Assembly (NCBI RefSeq): GCF_027596085.1
Contig: NC_072457.1
Span: 4,189,294 to 4,253,293 of the forward strand
Length of the DNA stretch: 64,000 bases
Direction of reading: 5' to 3'
Source: Anoplopoma fimbria
Lineage: Eukaryota > Chordata > Actinopteri > Perciformes > Anoplopomatidae
The notes below the pieces were generated by a model. It did no database searches. It was not told the DNA's origin and saw nothing but the letters and a program-made list of their open reading frames with translations. Made by a program: the position numbers and the translations under genes. Shown here piece after piece: positions 1 through 11,350 of this stretch. Within the stretch, counting starts at the first letter, position 1; the number at the start of each line of letters is the position of its first letter.

Positions 1-880
1 GAGAGACTCCTGTGTGACGCCGAGGCCCCCCGCTCTGAGAAAATTGGTAATTAGGGGACTGACGTTCGGAGCAAAAGATGACTCTTATTCGTGTTTCTGT
101 CTGAAGGAATTTTGATTCACCATCAACTGTTACGTCTCCTGTCAAAGCTTTGCTTGTTTTATTGATATTAGAAGCTGAAATATGATTAAAAAAGGAATTT
201 TTTTTAACTTCATTTTGACTGCTTCCCCCTTTTGGTTTCCTCATGATGAAGTTTGAGTTTCTCTTTTTACTCAACGTGCTAACTACTCAGTTACTTTCAT
301 GGATGTATTGAGTCTCTCTCTTGCTGGACACATGCATTGCACAAAAGTAAATGACTAACCTTAAGAAACTTTTTAACTTTTATTGGTACCAACTTCTTAG
401 AGTAAGTCACAAATTAGTTTGTGACGCTCAGTAATGTATCAGAAACGGTTGCTTCTGTTGGTTCAGATTTTCTTCTTTTGTACACCGTAAAAAATAAATA
501 AATAAAGCATATAAAACTTATAATTTCTTGGATGTGAGGACTGAAATGGAACAGCTTTTGGAGCAAATAAAAAGTGTGTTTAGATCGTCGTAAAGGTGAT
601 ACAACCTGGTCTACGTTCCCATACAACAACGCCGCATCGTCAATAATGTTTTGAGGAACATATATTTTCAATTTTTTTTTGACATAGCATGATTACGTTT
701 GTAAACAAACTCTGCGGAAATCCATATAGGACAAAGGTCATGTTGGATGGGTGGGTCGACACAGGCTATGTATACTTACACAACGGTTCATCTGACACTT
801 ACGAAAAGTTACTTCTCATTTTTCATGCGTCTTTCTATGAAAGCCAGCAACACGTCAATTTCCGCCAGTTTCTTGCATAC
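1..880. other. AT-rich non-coding sequence
   Basis: No gene, repeat boundary or regulatory block is recognised. Short open frames here (for example 414-671 minus) show no protein-like composition. Confidence 0.5.
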
Positions 881-1240
881 AGTCTTTTCAAGACAAACTT
901 CCGTCTTTACAAGAAACAATATCAGTTGGGTTCAGGCAACAAAACTTCTTAGTAAGGTTCAGGAGAAGATCTTATTTTGGATTAACATTTCTCTGGAAGG
1001 GCCGTTGCTGAAGTACGCAAGTTATGTTACTAATAACGTTCTCCTGGGTCAAAGATCGTATTTGTTGGACCCATTAACCTTAACCTGGGTTATCTACGAA
1101 TTACGGTGCATTATTTTTCGTAGGTATAGTTCAGAATGCTGGATGAGACCAGACTTACACAGGACTTTCACCCAGAACACCGCACGGTCACTTATTTCAA
1201 TTAATGCCCGTAATTTAAGTGACGTAACAAATATATTTAT
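880..1240. repeat. Dispersed repeat family A, fragment
   Basis: It contains ggcaacaaaacttcttagta..., gttctcctgggtcaaaga and cagaacaccgcacg-like blocks shared in diverged form with fragments at about 2.93, 4.48, 17.8, 20.0, 33.4, 51.2 and 62.3 kb. No reading frame of a transposon protein is seen. Confidence 0.5.
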
Positions 1241-2399
1241 TTTAAGCCAAACCATGATTTTTATCAATCTTGTTGATGTTTTTTTTCTGTCTTTTTAGCC
1301 ACGTGTTTGACACTGCGACTTTTATCCAGGAGAAAATACGTTACCCTCAAAACATAATTGTGAATTCAGTTAAGCTTTATCGTAACGTAATTTTATAGGA
1401 GACAGGGTTTCCTGACGCCACTAGTAGAGCTATGAAGTACGGCTGTCACTAAATGCGTAATTGATTTTCTTATAAATACTTTCTCGGTTAACTTAGCAAT
1501 ACTTTAATTGTTAAGTTGGTAAAAATGTATCAAAAATGTTCCGAAAAATGCTCATCAACTGTTTGTTTTAGGCAGCTCCTCTTTTTGTTTGTATCTTGTT
1601 CCTGTGCACAACATTTCTGCAGAGAGCTCACCGTTATCCCACCAGTCGGCACGTAAAGAAGTAAGTGATTTTGTCGTTAATGGTTAACAGTGAGATAAGT
1701 TTTTGAATTGTTTTGTGAGCAGTCACTGAAATGGGAACTTGTCCTCAGCCGGCCGTTAGCACATCGAAGAGGCAGATTCCTTTTGGTCGAGACAATTAGC
1801 GTCCCGGGAGTCACGGAGGCGGAGGCCTGTCGTCGCACAGAGTCCAGGTGAGCCTCCTCCTCGTGATCACTGGCATGTTAGAATCAGTTTAATTGGGCTC
1901 TGTTTGATTTTCACCGACGACAGCCGCTCCAAACACTCCCACACACCAGCAGACAGGAAAAAAAAAAAAAAAAAAAAAACACGCCTCCTCCTCCTTCTCC
2001 TCCCCCCCCCCCCCAAACCTAATGGCAGAGCGGTGACTCGTCAGAGTTGACAGTGACCTCGCTGTCGGAGCGAGGGCGAACGCCTCACAAGCTCCTTTGA
2101 AGTGTCAGCGACTCCCCTTCGGTTCGCTTCTTTAAAGAGCCACATTTTTGTCTTTCTGGACGAACAGCTTCAAAACAGATTGACACCTGCAAGGCCTCAG
2201 TCTGCTTCAAACACCACAAGGTGCTTTTCTGGTGCTGACTTCAGTGGGATTATTAGTCTCTCTTTAAAAGAACACAAACATGTTCTTTCTCTGACTGCTT
2301 TTTCATGTTTTCTTCAAGGAAATTCCAAACCTGCAGACTCAAAAGGTTTCGCTGATATTCTTTCAAAGGCTCTCAGATTCAAGCAGAGGTTGAAAAATA
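1241..2399. other. Non-coding; homopolymer A and C runs
   Basis: No gene is seen. An A-run (about 1959-1979) and a C-run (about 2005-2014) flank ctcctcctcc sequence. The open frame at 2102-2422 has no recognisable domain. Confidence 0.5.
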
Positions 2400-2890
2400 A
2401 CTTACGTTGTTTACTTAAGTAAAAATACAAATAGTTTGTCACAAGTAAAAGGCCTATATTCAAAATGTAAAAGTTCAAAAGTATTAGCGTGAAAATATAC
2501 TTAAACCGCCAAAGGTAAAAGTACTCATTATGGATGGCCCATATAAGAATATTATATATAATATTACTGGGTTATAATTATTTATTCATTCAGGTGTTAA
2601 TCACTTTAATGTTGCAGCTGGTAAAAGTGGAGCTAATCTTTATAATTTAATCGTCATTTATTCGTTTATTACATTTTATATTATTATTCTAAATCTGCAG
2701 ACTTAACTCAAGTTTTAAAAATAAATGTAAAGGAGTACGAAGTAATATTGGCCTCTGAGATAGAAGTTTGAAGAAGCATAAAATGGAAATGAGCAAGTAA
2801 AGAACAAGTACTTGATGTGTACTTGGGTGCAGTAATTGAGTAAATATACTTAGTAATGGAAGAAGCATAACAAGAGAAACGCCTAGCCAA
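2400..2890. repeat. Dispersed repeat family C (acttaagtaaaa-type MITE)
   Basis: It contains tacttaagtaaaaatacaaa, agtattagcgtgaaaatata and gtaaaagtactcattatg, a widespread teleost non-autonomous element. Its other end is visible near 2815-2880 as gtacttgggtgcagtaattg and atggaagaagcat. Related copies are at about 19.72, 46.3 and 60.65 kb. Confidence 0.55.
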
Positions 2891-2919
2891 GTTCTACTCA
2901 TTACACGGTCTCATCAAAA

Positions 2920-3110
2920 AAACGTCCGTCTTCACAGGAAACAACTTAGTTATGTTTCAGCAACAAAACTACTTAGTTAGGTCGAGCAAAATATTGTGTT
3001 TTGAGTTAAAACAACTAAGGAAGTGCTGCTACTTCCTGCCTTGTGTGGGTTTTTGCAGTTTTCGTACTACCTTGTTCATTCTCCGTGACTAAAATACTAA
3101 ATTATTTCAT
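2920..3110. repeat. Dispersed repeat family A, fragment
   Basis: It contains ccgtcttcacaggaaacaac followed by caacaaaactacttagttag and ttgagttaaaacaact, shared with the copy at 17.8 kb. Confidence 0.5.
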
Positions 3111-3139
3111 GGGTATCTAATATATAGATATTGTCCTCA

Positions 3140-3240
3140 GCCGGATATCTAATATGTAATATAAGCTTTGAGCTAATGATTGTAAGTCGCTTTGGATAAA
3201 AGCGTCTGCAAAATGACTGTAATGTAATGTAATGTAATCT
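3140..3240 (+). mobile_element. LINE/SINE 3' tail (L2-clade type)
   Basis: The tail tgtaagtcgctttggataaa followed by agcgtctgcaaaatgac and a (taatg)n run is the characteristic 3' end of fish L2-clade LINEs and the SINEs that borrow their machinery. Only the tail is present. Confidence 0.65.
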
Positions 3241-4470
3241 ACGAATTACGATTGATGAGAATGATTGCAAACATTAAATCATTTTGAATTTAACTTTTAT
3301 TTCTCATTTCTCGTCCGGATGCCTCACCTGAATGTTCTTCCACTCATGAATTCCAGTTGGATTTTACAGTCAACTGTTTTTATAATGTTGTCAGCGTCTT
3401 GTTTCAAGTATTTACTAAGTACCGCTTTCTTTTTCATCCCTGTTGTGTAAAAAAAAAAGTGTTATTATTATTTAACTATTAGCATAACATTCAAGTGCAA
3501 ATTACTTTTAAAGTACATCACACATTCAACTTTTTAAATCCGTCCGATGACCGTCCAATTTATGCTCGTTATGTTTTCCATGGCTGCTCTGCCGCTAATT
3601 GGAGTGGTTTGTTTCCATAAAGTGATGATAAAAAAAGAGCAGGAGGTTGTGGTGGGGAGCTACCAGCTCATCGACGCGTCATGCTCGCTGGACATTTTTC
3701 CATTTAAAGAGGCCAATTAGTCCTGCAGGCCTCCTTGCTCATCACATGCCGATCAGGTCGACGGCACAAACAAACACACCCAGGACCCTTATTATCCTCT
3801 CCAAAGGCAGTCAAGCAAATGTCTTCTCTTAAAGTGATACTCCACCCAAAACTACAGAGTGTCAAACACTTGAAGGGATGAACAGGGTTGGGAGTTTTCC
3901 CCCTTAAAAAAAACCATAAAGATGTCAATTTATTAAGTCACTCCTGCCATATAATCCATAAAAATATGGCAAAATCCACCTTGTGTCTCATGAACGTCTC
4001 CGTCAAACGCTCTCTTGCTTTTTCTCTCATTCATTGGGTAACCTGACTTCTTCCAACTTATTCTTTCGTTTGAATTTCTAGTGTAGTTCATTGATTGGCT
4101 TCTCGGCACATCAATCATACATAATGCAGTCTATATAAAATGTTTGCCTCATGTCTTTGGGCAGCACCGAGCACTACAAATCCATCACTTACAACAAAGT
4201 ATACATTTAATAGCATGCTTATGTCTTAATAATCTTAAATCTGTATTGTCAGACTAAGTGAACGTTCCAAAAAGAGGAGGTCCTGCAATCTACAATTAAG
4301 GTCCTGTTTGTTTAAATCAGTTCTCTCAGGAGATACTTCTTTCAGAGCAAACAAATATTTTATTGACGTGAAAACAAGGATGAGAAATGTGAATAGTGTT
4401 TGGCAATTAGACCCACTGTGAGGTCATATATTATAAGGTTAGTATAATAGGAAATCCCCCACTATGGCAG
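3241..4470. other. Non-coding, nothing recognised
   Basis: AT-rich sequence without a supported gene; the short open frames near 3647-4118 are not protein-like. Confidence 0.45.
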
Positions 4471-4479
4471 CCCTGCCTC

Positions 4480-4740
4480 ACTCGAAATGCGTTGGGTTTA
4501 CGCAACAAAAGTACTTGGTTTGGGATAAACTAATTATATATGTTTAATAACAAGTATGTTTGTTAGGCTATGTAACTTATGTATGTGGTGTTAGTTAAGT
4601 ATGTAAGTAAAGTAACTAAACTATGGTTAAATAAGTCAACTTTGAGTTGGTTTCACATGGACACAAACAGCGTTCTGCTGGGTGAAAGTCCTGTGTTTGT
4701 TTGATCTGATTCAAAACGGGTTGACACAATTTATTGTCAT
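4480..4740. repeat. Dispersed repeat family A, fragment
   Basis: It contains acgcaacaaaagtacttggt, ttaagtatgtaagtaa and ggtgaaagtcctgtgtttgt, the last also at 33.83 and 62.46 kb. Confidence 0.55.
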
Positions 4741-5937
4741 TATAGATGCATCCACAGTGAATAAATAAATAAGATACAGGCAAACCACACATTGCACAAA
4801 TTACACCACCAGATAAGAAGAAGCAACATATTGCACGACCCGCTCAGCCTCAAGCAACATTATTTAAAATTCTACGTGAGGCATATATGAGTTTTTTGTT
4901 TTGAAAAATGTAACGTGATGGGATTACTGCAAAGGAATGTGAAAGTAAATACCAATGTGGGGAACTAAAGAGAGGCAGAAAGTTATGTTGAGGGAATTTC
5001 AGGCTTTAACCCCCCCCCCCCCCTCTCCTTTCAGCGTTGTGGAATCTGCCCTAAATGAAAGAACATAGCTTAACTGGGAGACCTTGGGGGGCGGTGGGGT
5101 GATCGGGCGTCGGGGGTGGTTCGTGCCGCCCCGTCAGTTGGTGTTCATGAATCAGTTTGAAGGCAGATCAAAGGGGTTTCTCTCCACCAGAGCTGGAGTC
5201 CGGTCAGTCGGACGGGGAGTCGCCCTCCTTCGCCTCAGCTGACGATGGAAAAAACCTTCAGGTGGAGCTGAGCGTCCTGTCTGTCCGCTACGCCGCAGGG
5301 ATAACTGCTGGACGTGGACATGGGAACGATTTCTCACTTTGACCTTCTTCCTCTCGGTGTGTGGTGGCTGCGTGGCTGGACACAACGTACCTGGACAAAT
5401 TATATCGTTTGCAGGGGTAGTAACCCCTGAGATGCAGCAACAGGGTTCTGACAAGACTTTACATTTACAGGCTGTTCTGAGGACATCGCATCGACAAAAA
5501 CAAAAGAACAAGTTGAGAATAAAAAAAGGGAATAAAAGAGACATAAAGCCTGTTCGAAAGGGACTAGTATTACCTGGGGATCTTCGGAAATTTGTAATAA
5601 CTGCGGAGGTCATCTGTGATCTTAATCCTGTGGGAATTTGCAATGTCTGTAAAATGTCAAATAAATATTCCACAGCAAGTTACCTCCCATATTTCACCAT
5701 AAACAGATTATATATTATGTGATAATATAAATCCTCTGCGAATCAGCATCTCGTGGTTTGGGTTTGTTTGCAAGGTTTTTGTTTTCATGCGTCTTTTGCA
5801 ACTTTCCAGGTCGATAATTATTTTTCATTTGCAGCATGTTGCATTGTTGTACTTATTTTTGACTTTTGAATTGGCATCCTTTCTGAAGCTGCAGCAGTTT
5901 TGTAAATGTAAACGTTTCAGGCCGCTGTAGTGCAGTT
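4741..5937. other. Non-coding; short GC-rich open block near 5.15-5.35 kb
   Basis: A C-run lies at 5011-5022. The block 5157-5342 is open on both strands (a + frame reading SPPELESGQSDGESPSF, without an ATG). No splice-site pair or domain is convincing. Confidence 0.4.
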
Positions 5938-6210
5938 GACCTTGTCGGCCACCGTAGATAACACTTGGACTTTTGACTTGCTTTGAATCACGGAGATTAC
6001 GTGTGGAGGACTTTGGAACTTGACTTGTTTGAAATTACTCAAGACTTGACTTGAACATAACATCAGTTACTTAAGAAAACTTTTGATAAACTTGACTCTT
6101 GGTCTTTCAAATGAGACTTGTTGTTTTAGATTACATATTTGATTTGGACTTGTTTGAATGCATTAGAAACTTGACTTGAACTTTGTGTGACTTCCTTCTT
6201 TGACTTCCAA
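5938..6210. repeat. Dispersed repeat family D (cttgactt-rich)
   Basis: It is built of repeated acttgact/ttggacttg words such as caagacttgacttgaaca. Related copies occur at 37.19-37.68 and about 38.1 kb. This is a familiar teleost dispersed repeat type without coding capacity. Confidence 0.5.
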
Positions 6211-6549
6211 TGACCTGGAACTGCCCGAAATCAAAAAACCCAAAACAGCTTAGCCGATAAAAATCTTCTCCAACAATGCAGCTTTCTTTGTTCTTATCTC
6301 AGTTTCTCTGTTCTAAAACATCACATCACTTTTCAGTCAAACATGAATATGCTGAGTCCTAACGTCAGCGTTCAGGAATTCTGGGTACCGTAGTTCTCAT
6401 TCTTTGCTGCCTCTCGCTCCCATTTGGGGCCACCAGGATTCAAACCGTCCCTACTCAGCTTCAACATGGACCCCCATTCCCTCCCTCCCTCCCCCTTCAG
6501 TCTCCCACCACTCCAGTCCCGCCGTATCATCCTCTCACACACACGCCGC

Positions 6550-6860
6550 ATCATAATTAGGCCATGTACCGAGTTCCCCGATAACGCGTACAGTTTATTT
6601 TCTGTCTTAATTCCTTATCAGATGCATCGATCGCGCCGTGCGTTGACTGATCTGGGGCGGCTGTCTGGAGAGCAGCGATAAGCCGCGTTATGTGTGTGTC
6701 TCTCTGCAGCTCGGCCTGTGTGTTCAGCCTCTGTGGGGTGGAGGAGGGTGTGTGTGTGTGTGTGTGTGTAGCAGCTTGGGATTAGCACCTTATTAGCTCG
6801 GCAGTCTCGGCCTTTTTTAACAAGGCTGACACCTCGATGCCAGCCTGCTAAAAAAACAAC
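6550..6860. promoter_or_regulatory. Candidate conserved non-coding block
   Basis: Non-repetitive, CpG-containing sequence with ATAATTAGG, CTTATCAGATG and a GGATTA (6779-6784) OTX-type site; a (TG)n tract at about 6752-6769 interrupts it. The call rests on sequence texture and proximity to otx1 only. Confidence 0.3.
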
Positions 6861-7214
6861 AAATACTCCAAGAGATGAGCTCGTTTGAGCCGTCTGAAAG
6901 AGGTGAAACGCTACCTTCTAGCATTTAAACAGGGTGGACGGTTTCTGCATCAAACTAGGAATTTTTATTTTATGCTATCATCCCTCATTTAAACGCCTTT
7001 CTTTGAGAAATATAAACACATTCTTCTACAAAACCCCTTTTTTTTCATTAACTTCAAGGTCCATTTAGTAGCTGTTTTGTAGCTCATCACACATTCTTCA
7101 TCAGTGGAAGGGGTTTGCTTTTTTTGTTCCAGAATTGTTGGTATTTAAATTATCTTTTTTTCTGAGCACTGAGGATTTCTCGTCCATGTTGGCTTAAAAA
7201 AATGTAGTTTCATG

Positions 7215-7935
7215 ATTCATTATTGAACTTGGAACATAAACTGTATATAAGAAGTGGACATCATTTGTGGACTGTGATTCTGCAGTCTGGAGTTCAGCAT
7301 TTTGGATGTTGATATTTTGGATTTTGGATGTCGCCATCTTGTTTTTTTGTAACCAGTGAGCAGAAGTTACCATATTCGGACTGCAGAGGAGCGACGTAGA
7401 GACGCTGTATATGGCTCTGGTATAGAGAAAATGTAAATCACAAGTAGGGCAGTGTATTGGCAAACACCTCGCGATATGATGCATATCCTCGGCACTAGAA
7501 TGCTGCATCCATCATGTGATTCGCAATCACACTTTTAAAACAGGATTTTATTTGGCATAGTATCGATAGTAGTCGCAGACATATCGATACACTAAAGTTT
7601 AAAAAGGTATAGCAATAGTAAGCTATATCGATATTTTTGCACAGCCCTAATCACAGTAAGCCCGCCCTAAAGCATACCCTGCTTTATGGTCTGTTTGACT
7701 CTAAATGGAGCATCATTTACTAAATGAACATCATGCTGTATTGAAGAAGACTTGAAACTAGAGATTGAGACCATAAACTCATGTTTACAATGTTTACTGA
7801 GGGAATAAATCAAGAGAGAAGTAGAGTCATTTTCTCATAGACTTCTATACAACCAGAGGAGTCGCCCCCTGGTGGACAGTAGAGAGAATGCAGGTTTAGG
7901 GCACTTCATCATTGGCTTCACTTTTAAGAACCGGG
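7215..7935 (-). repeat. Dispersed repeat family B, copy 1, interrupted by a hAT-type MITE
   Basis: This is a reverse-oriented copy of the element at 62.78-63.3 kb. The core (about 7680-7900) is almost identical to the cores at 11129-11344 and 62818-63033, with one substitution noticed. It is split at 7444/7650 by a separate insertion. Confidence 0.7.
7445..7649. mobile_element. hAT-type MITE nested in repeat family B
   Basis: A 205-bp element begins TAGGGCAGTG and ends CACAGCCCTA (terminal inverted repeats), with internal palindromic tatcgat words. The flanks show an imperfect 8-bp duplication, ATCACAAG on the left and ATCACAGT on the right. The uninterrupted family-B copy at about 63050-63075 shows the single unoccupied target. 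It has no coding capacity. Confidence 0.75.
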
Positions 7936-7960
7936 GTTTGTCGCCGGCCTTGGAAGCGCA

Positions 7961-9105
7961 ACAGTTGATAAATGAGAAAACTTAATCTGCTGATAAAAAT
8001 AATGTGATGCAATCGAAAGCTACAAAATAGACTGTGAAGTAAGATTGTTTCATTAATTTCAGCTTTTTACCAGGCGGACTAGATTCAATTTGTTGAAATT
8101 GAAAATCTGTGAACATTATGCTCGAATAATAAGCAAACAAGATTAGATTAGAAACTGAGCTGATCAATAAACTATCAGTATCCAATTTTATTTTGGTTTC
8201 AATACTTAGTCCACCGTGTGTCTGTGTTCACTGCTGATCCACTCTGATCAGCCCTGTGTTGAAGAGATGAAGGCGTTGAACTTAAGTTCAAGTATATGAA
8301 GCTCAAAGTTATTACATTCATGTTCCATCTAACCGTGAGAACCTGTATGTAACCTGCAGCTTTAACTTTATCCTAATGACAAAAGCAAACAGCATTTGTA
8401 CATACAAACCTAGACATAATGGCGAGCTGTTATTTGTATACAGTATGTATGTACAGTAATGATTTTACTTAAAATGACAAGGTAACGACTGAAATGTTCA
8501 AGTGGATATCTAACATGGTTATAAGCTCCTTTCTTCATGTTTTTCATGAAAGCAGATGAGTGTTTGAGTAACTGATCATAGTACAGACATACACAGTCCA
8601 GGGTCACACTGTTATATGAGGAGGAAAAATGTATTAAATATTAATGAATTAAAGACTTTAGTTTTCGTCCTGCCCCTCCGATATAATGGAAGCCTCTCCA
8701 ACTGTCTCTCTTATCATTTTGAATATCAATAACCCAAACTTCATTAATGTTAGAGGGCCTTTGTCTTCACCACTCACTGTTTGTAGCTATACCTACCAAA
8801 AGTTATGCACTGTAATTCAAATATATATTCCAATAAAATCCCTCTGTATGTAAACCACGTAATCCTGAATCAGGAAGTATGGAAAATGTGGAGGCCAAAC
8901 CTGTTCCACAAGCTTTGGTTACTTGCCAAAATAAAAAATGAACACCATATTTGAATGCTTTTTGCAACCAAAATCCAATGTTTTTTTTTTTACAATCCAT
9001 TCATTCAGTTTCTAATGATAATACCTTGAACAAGCTAACCATCCCATAGGATACTTATGCAATGGAAACGTTGATCACTGCTCCAGTAAATAGGACAGAC
9101 CTTAG
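7961..9105. other. Non-coding, nothing recognised
   Basis: AT-rich, with no supported gene or repeat boundary. Confidence 0.4.
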
Positions 9106-9109
9106 ATGC

Positions 9110-9570
9110 GACTTTGCTAGCAAAATTTAGAGTAAATAACATTTAGCTATTTACAAACAGTATATCATGTGACAGTATGTTTAAGAACAAGAAAAGCCAG
9201 CTATATAGCCATGTCATTGTCCCCCCAAAAATCTATATTTTCACGAAATCTTGATTATCAAAACGATAGGATAAAACCAGCATAAAGCTAACGTTGTGCT
9301 AGCATGATTCAAAGTCAATAACATTGCGTATGTTGGCAAACAGTAAATATAATTTGACAGCATGCTCGACAACAAGACGAGCAAGCTATCCAGCCATGTT
9401 ATTGTCTCCTAATTAATATCAAGACTTTAACGATATATGTATTTGTCAACTGTACGCTTTATGCTAGCATTATGCTAACAGTAGTTTGACAGTACGCTTA
9501 ACAATAAGACGGGCTAGCTACCCAGCAATGTCATTTTCTCCAAATCAATATTATATTTTCACAAACGGCC
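9110..9570. repeat. Diverged tandem repeat, three units
   Basis: The block gacag-atg-t-aacaa-aag----agctat--agccatgtcattgtc recurs at 9171, 9356 and 9488, with spacings of 185 and 132 bp. Each unit also carries gctagca and a 'tatattttcac' or similar word. The third spacing suggests an internal deletion. Confidence 0.65.
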
Positions 9571-10099
9571 ATGTGCACTGTCGGCTTCAGTTTGAAGTAG
9601 TGAATTGAACATTACATTAGTAACCTCTTGGTTATTGTTGGTGGAAGATAATGGTTAAAAGAAACCAATGTTGACTGTCGTGAGGGGAACATTATGAGGT
9701 TACATTTTGATGCTTTGCTGACCAGACCATCCACCACTTCCTCCTTTTCTCCCAATGGACAAGAGTCATAATTATTGGCATTTGCTGAATCTATGAAAGA
9801 TAACAACAGTCTCGAAACCCTGATGCTGAGCTATGAAAGAAAACCTTAACAGTATGTATGCACTGTTGTAATCTCAAGTGTGAATCAAGTACACACACAT
9901 GCACGGACACAGAAATGCACATTCAGTCCTATCTGATCTCAGGAGCTAAATCCTCTGTCATTCATCCCAGTGAGACGGAAGCTTTGTTTGCTCTGAGCTT
10001 TCTCTCTCTCTGAGTCCTCATGTGTTGTAACCTGCCTTTTCTCCGGCCTCAGAATACCTCCATCCCTGAGGGAGAGAGGGAGGGTGGGGGAGGTGAGGG

Positions 10100-10275
10100 T
10101 GGGGGGGGTGAATCATATGGCCTCTGGGCTAACGGCTGTGAATGGACTCCCATTAGGACACTGTTATTGGGACTCCTTCATTAGCATCTCTGCCCATTGT
10201 CTCCTCGAACAATGGCGACAAACAAAACATTAACATGGAAATGGGTGAAATGTACCTAATTAGTTTTCTCTGCTG
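10100..10275. promoter_or_regulatory. Candidate enhancer with inverted SOX-site pair
   Basis: A non-repetitive block with CCATTGT (10194-10200) and ACAATGG (10209-10215), a perfect 7-bp inverted pair with an 8-bp spacer, plus CCTAATTAG nearby. SOX proteins bind such paired sites. Regulatory function is inferred. Confidence 0.35.
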
Positions 10276-11089
10276 GTATTGTTACGCAGAATAAAGATGG
10301 GGTTAAATTGCTTTCGGATGAGCTCTGAAGCCCCACAGCAGCAGCTCCGCAGTGGATTCTGGGAATTCAGAGTCCGTGGTGACATCTCAATCGAAGAATC
10401 AGGAAAAACAGCAGCCCAGATGTTAAATCCAAGTGTGAAACCAACACAACTGAAAGTTAAGGTACTTAAAGGTCAGAGGCACAGTGTCTTGAACTGAGGG
10501 ACAACATTTTAACCTTTTAATCCAGCTCTGGTGCGGTTTGTTCTGACAGCTTTCAACACAGTAATCGTACTTTGGTGGCCACCAAAACAACAGATCTGAG
10601 ACCAAAAATCGGTAATCGGCAGGTTTGCATCGGCGGTAGAGGACTGACTTGGACTTCTGCAGAAGTTCGATGTTTGCTAAACATCTGGGCTGAAGAGAAC
10701 ATATAAAAAATATTGACAATCATAAGCTGCGTTCCTTTCCACAGTGAAAATAAACAATACTCCTTCATCCCTGATTCCGTTTCAGGGAATTTAAGTTAAA
10801 GAAACTAACCTCAACAAAACTCCTCCATTTGTAAAACCCTGTCAACATAAACATCCCTGTCTCTGTTTGTTACCCTGGTAACATAAACACCTCGAATACC
10901 TGTTGCTGCTACTGTGGGAATAAAATATTGAATATAAATTGTAAATAATTTTGGTGGTCTTCTCACAGGACTTTCAATTTATGGTTAGATATTAATAACA
11001 TTAACTGTTAAACTCTCAATACTTGTCTTGCTTGTCAATTTGTGGCGAAGTGAAGAGCTGTTCAGTTGTTCCGTACCAGGTGACAAACT

Positions 11090-11350
11090 CTGGTTCTGAA
11101 AAGTGAAGCCAATGCCTTAAACTACCTTAAACCTGCATTCTCTCTACTGTCCATCAGGGGGCGACTCCTCTGGTTGTATAGAAGTCTATGAGAAAATGAC
11201 TCTACTTCTCTCTTGATTTATTCCCTCAGTAAACATTGTAAACATGAGTTTATGGTCTCAATCTCTAGTTTCAAGTCTTCTTCAATACAGCATGATGTTC
11301 ATTTAGTAAATGATGCTCCATTTAGAGTCAAACAGACCATAAAGAGGAGT
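11090..11350 (+). repeat. Dispersed repeat family B, copy 2 (truncated)
   Basis: The 216-bp stretch 11129-11344 reads the same, base for base, as 62818-63033; the 3' part of the element is missing. Confidence 0.75.

Noticed and set aside
747..1298. 183-codon + frame
   Set aside because: It runs through repeat family A with no recognisable domain; composition is not protein-like.
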